The position numbers were made by a program, and so were the translations under genes. The notes under the pieces are model-generated. The model made no database searches. It saw nothing but the letters and a program-made list of their open reading frames with translations, and had not been told where the DNA came from. From Polytrichum commune (taxonomy: Eukaryota; Streptophyta; Polytrichopsida; Polytrichales; Polytrichaceae): DNA of 64,000 bases. Each line of letters begins with the position of its first letter. The first letter of the stretch is position 1. Positions 36,116 to 50,880 of this stretch are shown one piece after another. The DNA lies in assembly GCA_950295325.1 (NCBI GenBank), contig OX485804.1:43016429-43080428 (forward strand), in the 5' to 3' direction.

Positions 36116-38173
36116 TTCTGTGTATGCACCTGCATTGATAAGCCTGTAAGTTTATCCACCCAGTTGCGCAGTTCGAACGTACTGAAGAACCTCAATTTGC
36201 GTGGGAAATATTTTTGGAATCCGTCGAACTTCAAACACAACGGAAAGACAAAAAGGGAATCGGTCTTGTTCTCCGTAGTTCGGCAGTGCTCCAGCTCACA
36301 CAGAATTCGGCAAGAATGAGAATGCGTGCAATATTCATGAAAGCTTCGAAGGCGTGCGGTGAAGTGCGTTGGGATATCACATTTCATCCCAGTATCCTAC
36401 TTATTAACATCCAATGAATGTGGAACACACATCCACATTCATCCACCGATTCATCTAAGGAAGTTGGATCTATCATGAGCACTTCGCAACTACACTGGGT
36501 TTGGAGAGGTTCGGGATTTTTCTCACTCTGGTTAGCAATTGCAAATCACGCAGATTGCCAATTCAAGTTTTCTGCCAATTCAAGTTTTGGAATCGCAGTT
36601 GGGATGCAAAAGTTAGATGAGGTCAGAATAAATATTACTTGCTTTATTTATATGAACAGATGAGACTCAGGTATACATGCGTGTTTGGTAACCAAACCAT
36701 AACAAGGCCACCCCATCGTCAACCCCAATCCCAATAGCTCAAATTGGATGACATTATAAGTTGAGAAATGGCCATATAACACACCCCAACCCAAATATGC
36801 TTGAGGCTGGGGCAACTAATACAGCTAAATTGACATGACTTAACTTGCAACTAAATTACGGCAGCAAAGATGTTGAATTGTCTTGATTAGTTGATTGAGT
36901 AGTTTATATTATCCTATTTAGTGGTGATCCTCATATCGATACCCATTCTGTGGGGCAGCCAAACCTTCTCATCCTTTTCTAGTCAAGCCTGCTCTAGTTT
37001 CCGCCCAAATCATGAGTAATGGTCAGAGTCACGGTTGATAAGAACTGGGATGTCAATAGGTTTCAGTAGGATGATGGATATTGTTTCACATTGAATCAAT
37101 TACATCAAAGAAGAGGAAATGAATTTTGAGTATATTCGATGTTGAACAAGTCATTGGCTAAAGATTGAGTTGGCACTGAAAATAATTGACACTTGCATTT
37201 TGAATTGTAAATGCCCATGAAATTGGACCAACCCTAGTCGACACAATATCTCAAAACTTTTCATGCACCCAACTGAAACTTTGCATGCACTCACTCACTT
37301 TTACAAACTCAAAGGATCCCCTTTAATGCTTCAAAAGGGGATCAACTTAGTGAAACACCTATGGGGGAATAAGCAATCGTAAGTGTCCTTTCATTCTACA
37401 GCAAGTGAGAGAACCTTTGCAAACACCCATGAAATGCATGGGGACCTATCTGCTCAATAGTCTAAAACAGCCTCCTTTTGACATTTGAGGCTCAGTTCAA
37501 ACTCCATGATAAACACTAGGGATCCTAAATCCAACAAATGTTTGAACTGCATCCCATGGTACAGTAAACAATAGATCCAAATGTTTGATGAAATTAAAGA
37601 GATCAGAGTCATAACATTCTCCAGCTACAGTACTGTAAGGAAAGAAGCAACTGCAAAACTGTTATTAAAAAACCAAATTTGGGAAGTATGCTGCCGATGT
37701 AATGATCACCAACACAGTTTGATTGGAACCTCTGCCATTTGGCCAGGTTTACATGACATTGCACAAAGATCCCAACAAAGCTTTATTCAAAGTTGAAGTT
37801 TTCCTTATCAAGAATGTTACAAAGCAGTAGTCATCTACAGGCTTGTATTTGCTCATAAAACTTGAGGCACCTGATAAACATGTTACATTTGACACAATGG
37901 GAAGCTCACCAACCAATATACAAACTAGATTACAAACTGCAGGATGCTCTACAGGAAGAAAATGAAACACTCCAGAGCTCCAAACGTGTTATTTTTGCAA
38001 TCTTCTTTGATGTCAGGAGGTAATGAATTGCCCGACATTTCATTGCCTGCAAAATTTGAGAAAAGAATTCCTACTATGTACATGTACTGACTGCCATGAA
38101 ATATAAATCGAATTATCCTTAGAATCCCAAACAGGAATGGAAGAAGTTGAAAAATGACGGGTTAAGTTTCTTC
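36116..38173. other. Intergenic region between the CRR1-like gene and RCCR
   Basis: It contains a partial L-family fragment (about 36530-36620: GCAATTGCAAATCACGCAGA, GGGATGCAAAAGTTAG). The part nearest 38173 should hold the RCCR 3' untranslated region. No further gene is supported. Confidence 0.5.
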
Positions 38174-40516
38174 TCACACTCCTTTTCGGAAAGCTGCAAC
38201 AACTCGGTCTGCAATTTCTTGGCCAAACAAGCGGGGCATGTTGGCGCTCAAGTCGACTTCCACTCCTTTGGTCTTGATCTGCTCATCACGATTCTTCATG
38301 TAGGCAATGGTGGCACTGTCCATGGCATGCCCTAAGTTTTTGTAAGCATTCAGCCATATCTGAAACACCTGTGTCGCTGCAGGGTACACAAGCTCATCAA
38401 CCACCGCATCAAGACCGCCCTCAACACCATCTCCGGTCACCTTGTACAAGAGAGCTGTGGGAGATACAACACTCCTGACATACAGAGCGGAAGTTAGATA
38501 TGGCTGCGTTTGTGGATGTTTCTCAAATGTCTGGCGGATAGTTTCAAGTTCCGACTTCTCGTAGAAACGAGCCAGATAGTCGCTGTCCAGTACGAGATCC
38601 TTCCTTGGCAGCAAGTCCAGGACTAGAACAAGGCTGTTTGGGCCACTTTGTATGAACTCAAAGAGCAGATGCGGCGAATCAGCTTCTGGGCCGAGCATAG
38701 CTATGAGGGTTGCAATGTTCAATGCTCCAAAGGGGAGGTTGCAATTCAACCACGAACCTAGGACAAAATCAATCTGCAAGCACAGGCAACTCAAGTAAGT
38801 ACATAGACAAAGCGTGGCTACTCTATGAAACATTTGTGAACTAGAATTCTTGTGAAAAAGTAAGGGAGTCGCCATCTCTCCAGTGTGCGTTCATCTAATT
38901 AGATCAGCAATTCAGTTATCAAGGTTCCCTTGCGTCTGAGCTCTAAGGCATGTCTCAATGTGCAAGAGATGCAAAGTTACCAACCTCATCAAAACTTGAA
39001 AAATCTCTATTTTAATTTGATCCCACTTTAAGAGCTATACAGTTAAGTAGGAGGTACACCAAATCTCAAGCTGTAATACTTCAGATGTGAGCCTAGAAAA
39101 TATTCCAATTTATTTATAAAAAGGCACAATGAGCAGAGCGTATAAAAAGTGCTGAATTGAACATCCTCACGAATTTCCTCTATGTTATTCTTCAATAGTC
39201 GGTCAGCTAGATCACATTTAATGCATTGTGTACTTAATCCGTCCTTTACTTCGAATTAATGACTCCAGCTTGGACAATAGTAATCCGATGCATAAAAACA
39301 GTTGCTGATTCGTGCAATTAGATCAGGTTCACCTCAATTTCGCCACGTCATGGCGTCAACATTACACAGCTTGACCACACTTCTATCCTCGAATTCGTAA
39401 GCCACACAAAGAATAGATTGAGTTGGTCACATGATAGTGACCCAAAATTTTACATGCGGATGTGTATTACCGTACTTAAGTAGCAATCGGACAAACATAC
39501 AGAGACATCGAGGTATTCTAGAAGCCTCTAAACTCCTTCCTTTGGCGACTCAACCAAAACAATCAACTCATGTACCAATCCAGTAAGAGATTGCAAGGCA
39601 GTCACCGACACCACCGGCTCCATAGGAAGATTCAAAGTATCGCCAATCCCATAACAAACAACTCAAATTGCACTGACCAGGCAACCGGTAGAGATACTCC
39701 TAAGAGTGTCAATGACGAGAATATTGTTAAAATGTTCTAAATTGCAATCTATTAGGAAGATAAGTAATAAGAGATCGCAGATCAATCACCGATACCATTG
39801 CTTCCTACGGAAGCTCCACGAAAACCCGAAGGTGAATGTTGCGCAGATTCACAAAATGAGCTCAAATTATTGCCAATTGCATAACAATCGACTCAAATTG
39901 CCCCAATCCGCGAAATCTGTCAGCGATGAATCTGATAAGAGATTGAGAGTCAATCATCGACACCATTGGCTTCATAGGCAGCTCCGCCAAGACGCGAGGA
40001 CGAATATTGCGTGGATTCACAAAACGAGATCACGGTATAACCGATTGCATGACAATCAACTCAAATTGCACTAACCAGGCAACTGGTAGTGGGTGCTCCT
40101 ACGAGAGAAACCTGTGACAATATGCCAAACCGAAAACTATCGATCAGGAAGACATTGAAACAAACCTTGGATCCCTCACGACCAGCTCTGAGAGTCACGG
40201 AGCCTTCTCCACTCTGGCCTTTGAAAGACACAACCTCCGGGTCCGTCCGCGACGGGCGCAGCGAGGTGCCGAGCTCCCTGTCCATGCTATCCGCCACCGC
40301 TTCCATCAAGCGCTTGCCCGCGGGACTTAAGCGCGGAAACTCCACCCAGGGGCTCGTTGTGTCGCTGGCTGCCGCCATCGCAGCCTTGATGGATCCGTTT
40401 AGGCCATGCAATCTGCGTGCACGGCCATGGCACAGATTGAATGTGCGGCAATTCGAGAGAGGGAGGGAGGGGAATCTGGCTATGGCGTGCAGGGGTAGCG
40501 TGGTGGCCATGGCCAT
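38174..40516 (-). CDS. RCCR: Red chlorophyll catabolite reductase
   Basis: Two exons on the minus strand (40166-40516 and 38174-38773) join in phase 0 across a 1,392-bp intron and give 316 residues; the Arabidopsis precursor (ACD2) has 319. The enzyme reduces red chlorophyll catabolite with ferredoxin as donor, in the PAO pathway of chlorophyll breakdown in chloroplasts. The first 60 or so residues are rich in Ala, Arg and Ser without acids until late, as in a transit peptide. Family signatures are IDFVLGSWLNC at residue 118, ALNIATLIA, LLFEFIQSGPNSLVLVLD, PRKDLVL, SALYVRSVVSPTALL and VDLSANMPRLFG. E156 in FEFIQS and D291 in VEVDL correspond by position to the two acidic active-site residues reported for the Arabidopsis enzyme. 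The start is the first of two close ATGs (40516, 40510). I see no frameshift or missing core block. Confidence 0.95.
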
Positions 40517-42869
40517 CGCAACGACTGACTTCACCGTTTTCGATGTGGACCTTCACCCTTTTGCTGCTGGGCTCCCCTTGAAGAGTACCCCATCACCGTC
40601 GCTTCTCCTAAGACCGTGGACTCAAGAACATCATAAGATATGTGGCCCTCTAGGTAAGCAGACCTTAAATGGACACTTTAAGCTCTACACCCACTTCCTG
40701 TAGAATATGAAACATGCAATTAACTTAGTACCATGGCGGCTTTGATGTTTATTGGCTCTGCCCTAGAGCAACGCTCTCGGTTTGCCTTTTTTTCTAGCCG
40801 ATATGTTTGTCCTTGAATGCATGTGAAAATTAGATAATCAATGTGCATGAAATTGGGAGCAAGCACAGTAAGGTGGTCAGGTCCTGATCCATGCCTAGGT
40901 TCAAGTGAAAGTGATTCAAAATTGTACCCTAACTTTGAATTTTGTGTGAGAAAAAATTCCTAGACATTCAAAAAATATATTGATCTACAAAGCCCAACAA
41001 TTTATGATGACAAAAACAATTCCAATTAAAGTCTACATATTTCAGAAAGATGGTGCAAGTGGTGTGTAAGCAGGTGATATTGAACAAGTAACGGTCTAAA
41101 ATTTGTTTAAAATATGATAAACTATATTTTAGAATTATGATTGTTTCAGGTTTATGAGTGTATATGTTCTTTGGAACAATCTATGGAATCTTGGGATCTC
41201 CCATGTTGCTATAATGATTTTTAAAATTCAACAATGTCATAGCCATAAATTGACAATGTAGGGTCCTCCATTTATGTTGACTATCAAACCTAGGATGATT
41301 AACAAACTTTGAACAAGGAGTTCATGCTCTTTTAAGCACGTGTTTTTTGATGTTCATTCTTAGATCCACACCACACCACACACCACATCAAATATTAGGT
41401 TTGCCATCAAGATAAGTAATCACATTAGGCATGTTTGCCTTCATTGAGATAACCTACTTAAATAGTATATGGTAAGGCTTGTAGTTAAGGATGGATGTCA
41501 AGAACCCATGTGAGATTAGACTACATTGTGTGCTCAAAATATGAACACCAATTTAGGTTCAATATAGAAACACTCGAAGATGAAAGGGTGTTCTTTGAAA
41601 CCGCGATGGCTTACAATGAAAAGACTTTTAGTATTCAAACATTGTTGACTAAAAAATAATGTTGTCTCAAATCTTTAAATTATTTCATTCACATGGTTGA
41701 AAGTTGAACTCAACATGTTGGTATGATAAAAATCCATGCGTAACATGTACCATCATTCAATAAGAGTAATATTCAACCTAGGTGGTTGAATCTAAGATCT
41801 GAAGATTTTATACATCCCCCCAAAAAATATTTGAACAAAGTTGAAAATGATTCTTTAAACAAAATCATTATTAAAGTTTGATTTTTAAGAAAACATTTTG
41901 TCATAATACTTAACATTTTATGAAATAATAAACTTTTCATCGAAGTTACCCATGTAGGATGATATGTCCCAAAGTCATACTAACATATGTACAACATAAT
42001 ATGAATAAATATAAAAATATATCGTTGTGTATAAGTGATGGCTAAAAGATACTATATATTGCATGTAATTGTGTGTTGTATTCCTTCACATGCTTGACTA
42101 TTTTTGCACCCTATTTCAACATATTACTTTAACTAGATAATCTCATGAGACGAATAAAGCTACTTCAAGAAGGAACAATTCCTTATGGACTCACCTAAAT
42201 GTGAAGCTACCTACAACAAAATTTCCATTTGTCTTGAGACACATGACCTTTATATTGCAATGATATGCAAGCTCGTAGGTTTCCCCACACACACGAGAGA
42301 GAGAGAGAGATCACTTCAATAGTTGTCGTGTGGAAGGGTTGGGACGAAACATGCTCAAAGATTTGTTGGTTGCACATTTGTGTTAAACAAGGGTTACTAT
42401 ATATAAACGATTGATCATTTTTATTGTCTCCTTTCAAATAGTTTACATATGCTATCTATTGCCACACAATAGTTTGAGCGAAGATGAATTTATCTACATC
42501 CTCAATCATTCTTTAAAAAATTGCATTTGGATTAAAAATACTCTCATCATCTTACTTAAAAACTCAAGATTAGACCCAATCTCAAAGATTAGGTTTTCAA
42601 ATTAAAAAGATCGTTTTCTTGAATCATGACTATTGAGACGTGACTATGCTTAGTGAACCCGCACTGTGTTCACATACGAGCTCGTGGCTATGGTCAAGGT
42701 GAACCGTCCCTCATTCACCTTGGCCCATGGGCCAGGGTTGGGTATGCCTATTGAGATATGACAAAAAAATGATGCAACACTTCATTATTTCATACCTTGA
42801 ACAAAACCCTAGTGTAAACTTCTTGAGTCCAATAATATGCTCTCGACCAATAAGATCGCTTGGTTGTGG
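40517..42869. other. Gene-free stretch upstream of RCCR
   Basis: The part next to 40517 is GC-richer and should hold the RCCR leader and promoter; no clear TATA box is seen. From about 40700 the sequence is AT-rich without recognisable features, apart from a GA microsatellite near 42294-42310. Confidence 0.5.
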
Positions 42870-43257
42870 AGTTCCTTTGGTCTTGGACCCTAAAATACGT
42901 GGGTGTTATTTGGTTCGTTTTTCATGTTCCCCAACTTCTACTGATTAGGGTTACACATCAAAACTCGTGTTGCATTAGCAAACGTACGATGAAACATATG
43001 CAAAATAGGGATTGAATATTGGACCGCCCTTGATTATCAAAAGGGGATGTTTGGTGATTTCTTAACTAAATACAATGGTCCTCCCAATAGTGTTCATTAT
43101 TGAGTGTAGAGTGGTTATTAATATATGAGGACATAGTCCAATCTCTTTTAAACATGTGTCTTTATGTTGTTTGGTCTTTGATCCTCACCAAACCACATAC
43201 CAATCAAACCTATGGATCCAATTAAAAAAATGAGCCAGTTAAGACCCATCTACCTTA
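42870..43257 (+). repeat. L-family dispersed repeat, copy 4 (long form)
   Basis: Homologous to 18800-19190, with GTGGGTGTTATTTGG, AAAACTCGTGTTGCATTAGC, GGTCCTCCCAATAGTG, GAGGACATAGTCCAATCTC and AAACATGTGTCTTTATG. It ends CTACCTTA directly at the M-family insertion. Confidence 0.75.
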
Positions 43258-43655
43258 GGGCCACTTCACACACGAGCCAAGAGCCGTGACCATGAAATTG
43301 TGAGAGCCCAAAACCTAATGCTATGTCAATGAATTTCTATTCATGCGGGTCCTCTGCATGATAAAATAGAATAAACCAATGGTTGTGAGCATTCGGAACG
43401 ACATGGTCTCCCAATTTTGTGTGAGGCCTACCTCCAAGAGGTGGTTTTTGAAAATAGTCCATGTGACCATGAAACATGATCCATTCGATGCCATGTAGGA
43501 ATCCATGTAAGCTTCACATCCATCTTGCATTCACATACTCCGTTGGTCCCTCAAGCATAGTGTAAAGTGAACTTGGACCGGCTCCGCCTTTTCAACCAAT
43601 GAGAGTGCTTGAAATGCAATGGTCACGGGCTCTCAATCTCGTGCGAAGTGGCCCC
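43258..43655 (-). mobile_element. M-family subfamily A MITE with TTA duplication, upstream of eL37
   Basis: The ends are GGGCCACTTCACACACGAG and GCGAAGTGGCCCC. TTA flanks it on both sides (43255-43257 and 43656-43658). The interior is inverted relative to 9365-9863 and lacks about 100 bp near the left end. It inserted at the edge of an L-family repeat, 235 bp upstream of the eL37 start codon. Confidence 0.82.
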
Positions 43656-43658
43656 TTA

Positions 43659-43889
43659 GTGTAAACCCACCCTAAAAGGGTTGCAGGCTTGAGGGGAATT
43701 CTGGGGCCCTAATGTAAAACCCGGCGTTAGTTATGAGTAGGGAACGCGGGAACGGGAGGCGAACAGGAGAAGGGGAACGGAGGTCGGAAGGGGGTGAAAA
43801 CCCTAGCCGGCGAACCTCGACTCTCTTTCCTGGCGTGACCAGCTCGCTGCTCATCAGGCACCGCGCGACCTGCACAGCCGTCGCTCACC
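43659..43889 (+). promoter_or_regulatory. eL37 promoter and leader region
   Basis: GC-rich sequence between the M-family element and the start codon. It contains AAAACCCTAG at 43797-43806, a telo-box-like motif. No TATA box is evident, as is common for plant ribosomal protein genes. The transcription start cannot be placed from sequence alone. Confidence 0.55.
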
Positions 43890-45329
<1,440 letters not shown>

Positions 45330-45639
45330 GGTAGAGTATTTTTACTCTAGCAATGGTGGGATGTAGATTTGGTCAGGGATACTACATCCATCTTTGAGGA
45401 GTTCGTGTTCAAGAGTGATACTGAGATCAATGAAGGGAATTATGCTCATAACAGCTACCGAGTTTTGTGAAGCTTGAAATTTGTTCAACTTGTGTTGTGT
45501 ACATCCCATGCTATGAACTGACAACAAATCACTGTTTCCTGCTGTCATGTTTATGATTTTTTAATGCCATGTTTAATGTATGTTTGAAACTATTATGCAA
45601 AGCAATGAATATGCAAACCTGTTTACCACCTAGCAGGAT

Positions 45640-45720
45640 TTGTGGATAAACGCTGTTTGAATTTGAATTTGTGGATAAACGCTGTTTGAATTTGAATTTG
45701 TGGATAAACGCTGTTTCAAC
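45640..45720 (+). repeat. 29-bp tandem repeat, three copies, 3' of eL37
   Basis: TTTGTGGATAAACGCTGTTT occurs three times at 29-bp spacing. The first two units are identical and the third differs at its end. The array starts about 310 bp after the stop codon. Confidence 0.9.
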
Positions 45721-48484
45721 TTCCCTTTCTACTCAGCTAAAGGTTCTGTTTTGAATCCATTGGTGATGGTCTGGTGGTATGGTCCGAATTTGGGTGCTGC
45801 AATGTCCTGGATTTAAAGCTGGTCGCAAATAGGAAATAATTAAGTATGGTCTAGACTCTAGAAGCATTTTGGCATAGGCCTTTCCTGTGCACCCATGTCC
45901 GAGAAAAAATGTCCTGTCATTCTAGAACTGGGTCTCTAGCTAGATGCTCTATATGGGAATGGAATAAATCTTTCCTAGAACTTGGAATGTGACATTTTCA
46001 ATACTGCCCAGCATTCATAACTCATTTTGTGAAGATTGGACTATTCTTTGGATGCAATCCCTATCTTTTATACTACTTGCTATCTACCTTTGGGTTTTAG
46101 AATGGGACTTGACCTTGGAAGTTGGCCCTCATTCTGAACTTGCTATCACAGAGTAGATAATGAGCACCATGAGAGGGTTACATGTATTATATAGTCATGA
46201 GTTAATCAACACCAGGTGATCTGATTTGCAAATCAGGTACATTAAAAATGCGCATCGATAATTTTGGTTGCATCAGGCCGTGATGTTCAGAGAAACCTTG
46301 AGAACTAAAGTGTTCCAGGGTCCAAGATCAAAAAAACTCCAAACTAGAGCGACCTGATTTGTTGAGAGGTGAAGTGCACAGTTTCAGATCTAAGGAATTT
46401 AAAGGTGAAGAGATAAAGTGATGCTAACATGACACCACTTTCCCACCAAATCTAGGTGGTCCCAACTCCAAAAAATACTCCTAGTACTGAGAAACCAATC
46501 TTGAGTCCCGTAGTATGGTCCACTTTTAAAACTGGACCCTAAAGTAAAACGATATTTTGTGGTACTTTTGTGAGCACTTCTAACCCCACTACCAATTTTT
46601 GTTGTTAAAGTGGATATGGAATTGTCTTATCAAGTTAGGTAACACGAAGAAGAAAGATTGTCATTTTCCACTCTTACAAGAGGTAAATTTGAAGATTGTT
46701 TTTCGCCTTCGACAATCACATCGACCTTCCCCATCATGTAAATATTGAATTATTGGATGGTGTCTATATTTTGAGCATATAGTCCAATTTCACTGTAACA
46801 CCCATCCTTTTTTATGTCCATTCTTAAGTTCAATCCTTGTCAAGTACACATACCACTCAAGTATAGGTCTTCAATTAAGAAGGATGAGCACATAAAGGCT
46901 TATGCTAAAACATGACTTCTCATGAGGGATTCACCTTGGCAATCATTACAATTTGACGTTGTAGTCCATCTTTAGTGAGATGGTGTTGCAAGTCATGTCT
47001 ACAAAGTCCATCATGTTTTTCTCAAGAGCATGCAAAGATTCTCGCTACCATGGGCTTTTGAGTTTTATAAGGTACGACAACATGCATGTACCTCCATTTA
47101 TAAACAAAATTGTTCTTAAGAGTTATCCTTCAAGTCAATGCTATGTTTTGGTTGGGAGTTTGTTGTTTTGTATACAACATCTTTCATGTTTAGTGAATTT
47201 TCAATGCATGCTTAGAGGTATTGTGGAGGTTTAGACAATGCATTTGTAACAAGTTTTTTAAAAAACAACAATGAATATGTATAAGAGCATGATTGATGTG
47301 CACACATAATGAAAAGATTGCAAAGCACACTTGACATCGTGATAAAGACTAGTGAGTGCAGGCTCCAACATAGGTATGGCCATGGACTTGCCAAATTTAT
47401 CCTCTAATGAACCATATATAAAGCATAATAAGGAAGTGTGGTATGTACTTGTGGTTCCACATCCTCACAATCATGATTTGCTAGGCAAGGCTATAATATA
47501 TTGATTTAGGATTGAGGCTAGTTCATAATTGTAGAGACACTAAAGTGACAAAATTATGCTTCATTTGAATTAAAATATTTGTAAGTCTTTATTATTATTG
47601 ATTATTTAAATTGGCCCAACAAGGCTTTGGGAATAGGCGAGTTCCTACCATAAATGATGGAGAAAGCATGACATGCACTTAGTTTGCTGCTCCTAGGTTA
47701 AGGGTTCATTTCTCAAGAAAATTATCGGCATGGCTCCAAGATTTTACATGGTTTGATTGTTTGGATTTTAAAAATTGATTTGGCAAGTACTCATTTGAAA
47801 ATATAATTCATAAAGATTGGTTGGGGATATTTTGAGCACACAACTTAAAAAAAACGAACTGACTCATCTTTAACTACTTTAAATATCTTACTAAGCGCGG
47901 TCAACACTGTTGACCAACATTTATTAGCTTGCAATCACTAAGTAACAACTAGACATAACGTGACATGCCACTTGGTGCTTCACGATAAAGTCACAAAGAC
48001 TACTTTGATTAATATGGCACACTTGTTTAGATATTCAGTGTTGTTACTCAATCCCACTTTTCATAGGTTCAGAAGCATCACGATAAGTCGCATGAAAACT
48101 TAATTATGCACAAGGTTGTGTTGGGTTTTCTTGATGGACTAAACTTTCATTGTTTCCACAAAAAAGAGTATGTTGATAGAACAAAATGGATTGCAGTCAC
48201 TACATTTGAGACAATGATGCTTAATCTGCCATTGCGTTGGTGAAATGCAATGATAAAAGTAATAAACATAATATTCTAAGATCATTCTATGATTTTTGTA
48301 GATAAAATAGCCGTAAATATCCCTAAAAATCATAAAACTAGATGAACTAACCAACATTTGGACAAAAGTGTATAGAGTTCGATCGAAACTTGCATAATCA
48401 TCCATTTGTGGCTTCGTAAGTCCAACGATTGTAGCCACAAATGCTCCCTCTCTTGAAACATAAAATAAATCAGTACTTGAAGAT
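45721..48484. other. Gene-free stretch
   Basis: AT-rich. It holds an L-family copy at about 46640-46885 (ACCTTCCCCATCATG, TTTTGAGCATATAGTCCAAT, CATACCACTCAAGTATAGG). No gene is supported. Confidence 0.55.
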
Positions 48485-49050
48485 GAACTCCCATTCTAGG
48501 TCACATGTTGATTTCTTTCAGTCGTTCTTATTAATGGAATTGGAGAATATTCTATATATATATTGCTCTATAACGGTCGGTAACCGTCCTGAACATATGA
48601 ACTCCCATTCTAAGTCATATCTTCACTTCTTTCAGTCGTTCTTATTAATGGAATTGGAGAGTATTCAATATATATATTGCTCTATAACGGTCGGTAAATG
48701 TCCTGAACGTATGAACTCCCATTCTAGGTCACATGTTGACTTCTTTCAGTCGTTCTTATTAATGGAATTGGAGAGTATTCTATATATATATATATATTGC
48801 TCTATAATGGTCGGTAACCGTCCTGAACATATGAACTCCCATTCTAAGTCACATCTTCACTTCTTTCAGTCGTTCTTATTAATGGAATTGGAGAGTATTC
48901 AATATGTATTGCTCTATAACAGTCGGTAACTGTCCTGAATGTATGAACTCCCATTCTAGGTCACATGTTGACTTCTTTCAGTCGTTCTTATTAATGGAAT
49001 TGGAGAGTATTCTATATATATATTGCTCTATAACGGTCGGTAACCGTCCT
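48485..49050 (+). repeat. Five-unit tandem array of about 114 bp with an open reading frame
   Basis: GAACTCCCATTCTA starts units near 48485, 48599, 48713, 48832 and 48946. Two unit types alternate: type A (1, 3, 5) has AGGTCACATGTTGA and ATTCTATATA, and type B (2, 4) has AAGTCA.ATCTTCAC and ATTCAATATA. Units are mostly 114 bp, a multiple of three, so four units stay open in one frame (48441-48929) as 38-residue repeats containing FFQSFLLMELES. The fifth is open in another frame from 48904. I see no known domain, and coding is not established. Confidence 0.85.
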
Positions 49051-49140
49051 GAATGTCTTGAACTTCGACCAGTTATTTCTCAAACTGAACCGCTTATTTC
49101 ATCTGTTAACTAGTGGCCGGTTCTCCCTGGTTCATTGTTT
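49051..49140 (-). repeat. G-family fragment adjoining the tandem array
   Basis: CTTGAACTTCGACCAGTTAT, TTCTCAAACTGAACCG and ACTAGTGGCCGGTTCTCCC match the complement of other G-family copies. The preceding array motif GGTCACATGTTGACTTCTTT resembles GGTCACATCTTGACATCTTT in the 57.5-kb copy. The array therefore probably grew from a part of this repeat. Confidence 0.6.
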
Positions 49141-49289
49141 GGCTCCGGACATGTGTAATAAGTTAACCACAAAAAGTTGATCGTACTTCGAACGCCAGTC
49201 AAACCTCTGATTTAATAATCTGCAGCAACTTTAAATCTTTCCTGAACCTGTCCCCTGACCCCGGACCTCATTACATCACCAATCAGGCA

Positions 49290-50880
49290 GCATCGTCACT
49301 CGTGTGTGTGTACCATTGTTGGACCGGTGTATATATATATAGTTGAATGCATGCTATCGATAAATCAACACCAACAAATGGTATCAAAAGAATTTCATTA
49401 GATCCGAGAGTAAGAATACTTCATTACCAGTCAAATGTTGATACTTGGTGGGTATCTCAAGGTGAGAGAATTTGTGTACACTTGAGTTGTTATTGAGCCA
49501 CTGCCATTCTAAACCACATTGATCGTGTGTGTACCAATGTTGGACCGGTGTATATATATATAGTTGAATGCATGCTATCGATAAATCAACACCAACAAAT
49601 GGTATCAAAAGAACTTCTTTAGATCCGAGAGAGTAACAAAACTTTCATTGCCATTCAAATGTGGATGTTTGGTGCGTATCTCAAGGTGAGAGAATTTGTG
49701 TACACTTGAGTTGTTATTGAGCTCACTGCCATTCTAAACCATATTCATCGTGTTTGTACCATTGTTGGACCAGTGTATATATATATATATATATATATAT
49801 AGTTGAATGCATGCTATTGATAAATCAACACCAACAAATGGTATCAAAAGAACTTCTTTAGATCCGAGAGGGTAAGAAAACCTTCATTACCACTCAAATG
49901 CGGATGTTTGGTGCGTATCTCAAGGTGAGAGAATTTGTGTACACTTGAGTTGTTATTGAGCTCACTGCCATTCTAAACCACATTGATCGTGTGTGTACCA
50001 ATGTTGGACCGGTGTATATATATATATAGTTGAATGCATGCTATCGATAAATCAACACCAACAAATGGTATTAAAAGAAATTCTTTAGATCCGAGAGGGT
50101 AACAAAAGCTTCATTACCAGTCAAATGTTGATACTTGGTGGGTATCTCAAGGTGAGAGAATTTGTGTACACTTGAGTTGTTATTGAGCTCACTGCCATTC
50201 TAAACCACATTGATCGTGTGTGTATCAATGTTGGACCGGTATATATATATATAAATATGTATAGTTGAATGCATGCTATCGATAAATCAACACCAACAAA
50301 TGGTATCAAAAAAACTTCATTAGATCCGAGAGTAACAACACTTCATTACCAATCAAATGTTGATACTTGGTGGGTATCTTAAGGTGAGAGAATTTGTGTA
50401 CACTTGAGTTGTTATTGAGCTCACTGCCATTCTAAACTATATTGATCATGTGTGTACCAATGTTGGACTGGTGTATATATAGTTGAATGCATGCTATCAA
50501 TAATCAACACCAACAAATGGTATCAAAGAACTTCATTAGATCCAAGGGTAACAAAACTTCATTACCAGTCAAATGTTGATACTTGGTGGGTATCTCAAGA
50601 TGAGAGAATTTGTGAACACTTGAGTTGTTATTGAGCTCACTGCCATTCTAAACTATATTGATCATGTGTGTACCAACGTTGGACCGGTGTATATATATAA
50701 TTGAATGCATGTTATCAATAATCAACACCAACAAATGGTATCAAAGAACTTCATTAGATCCAAGGGTAACAAAACTTCAGTATCAGTCAAATGCGGATGT
50801 TTGGTGGGTATCTCAAGGTGAGAGAATTTGTGTACACTTGAGTTGTTATTGAGCTCACTGCCATTCTAAACCGTATTGAC
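49290..50880 (+). repeat. Seven-unit tandem array, about 225 bp per unit
   Basis: GGACCGGTG or a close form occurs at 49321, 49542, 49767, 50006, 50233, 50465 and 50681. Spacing is 216-239 bp, varying mainly with a TA microsatellite in each unit. Each unit continues GTTGAATGCATGCTATC, ATCAACACCAACAAATGG, TATCAAA.GAACTTC.TTAGA and GGTATCTCAAGGTGAGAGAA. The word TGGTATCAAAAG resembles a retrotransposon primer site (TGGTATCAGAGC) downstream of a TATATATA box, so the unit may derive from an LTR end. Short in-frame ORFs of 60-76 codons are by-products. Confidence 0.9.

Noticed and set aside
40089-40703. 204-codon plus-strand open frame
   Set aside because: It lies antisense across exon 1 of the red chlorophyll catabolite reductase gene, whose minus-strand reading is clearly conserved. 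Its openness comes from the GC-rich exon.
45640-45720. Three regular 29-bp repeats resembling a CRISPR array
   Set aside because: The repeats are contiguous without unique spacers and the DNA is a plant nuclear genome. It is a simple tandem repeat.
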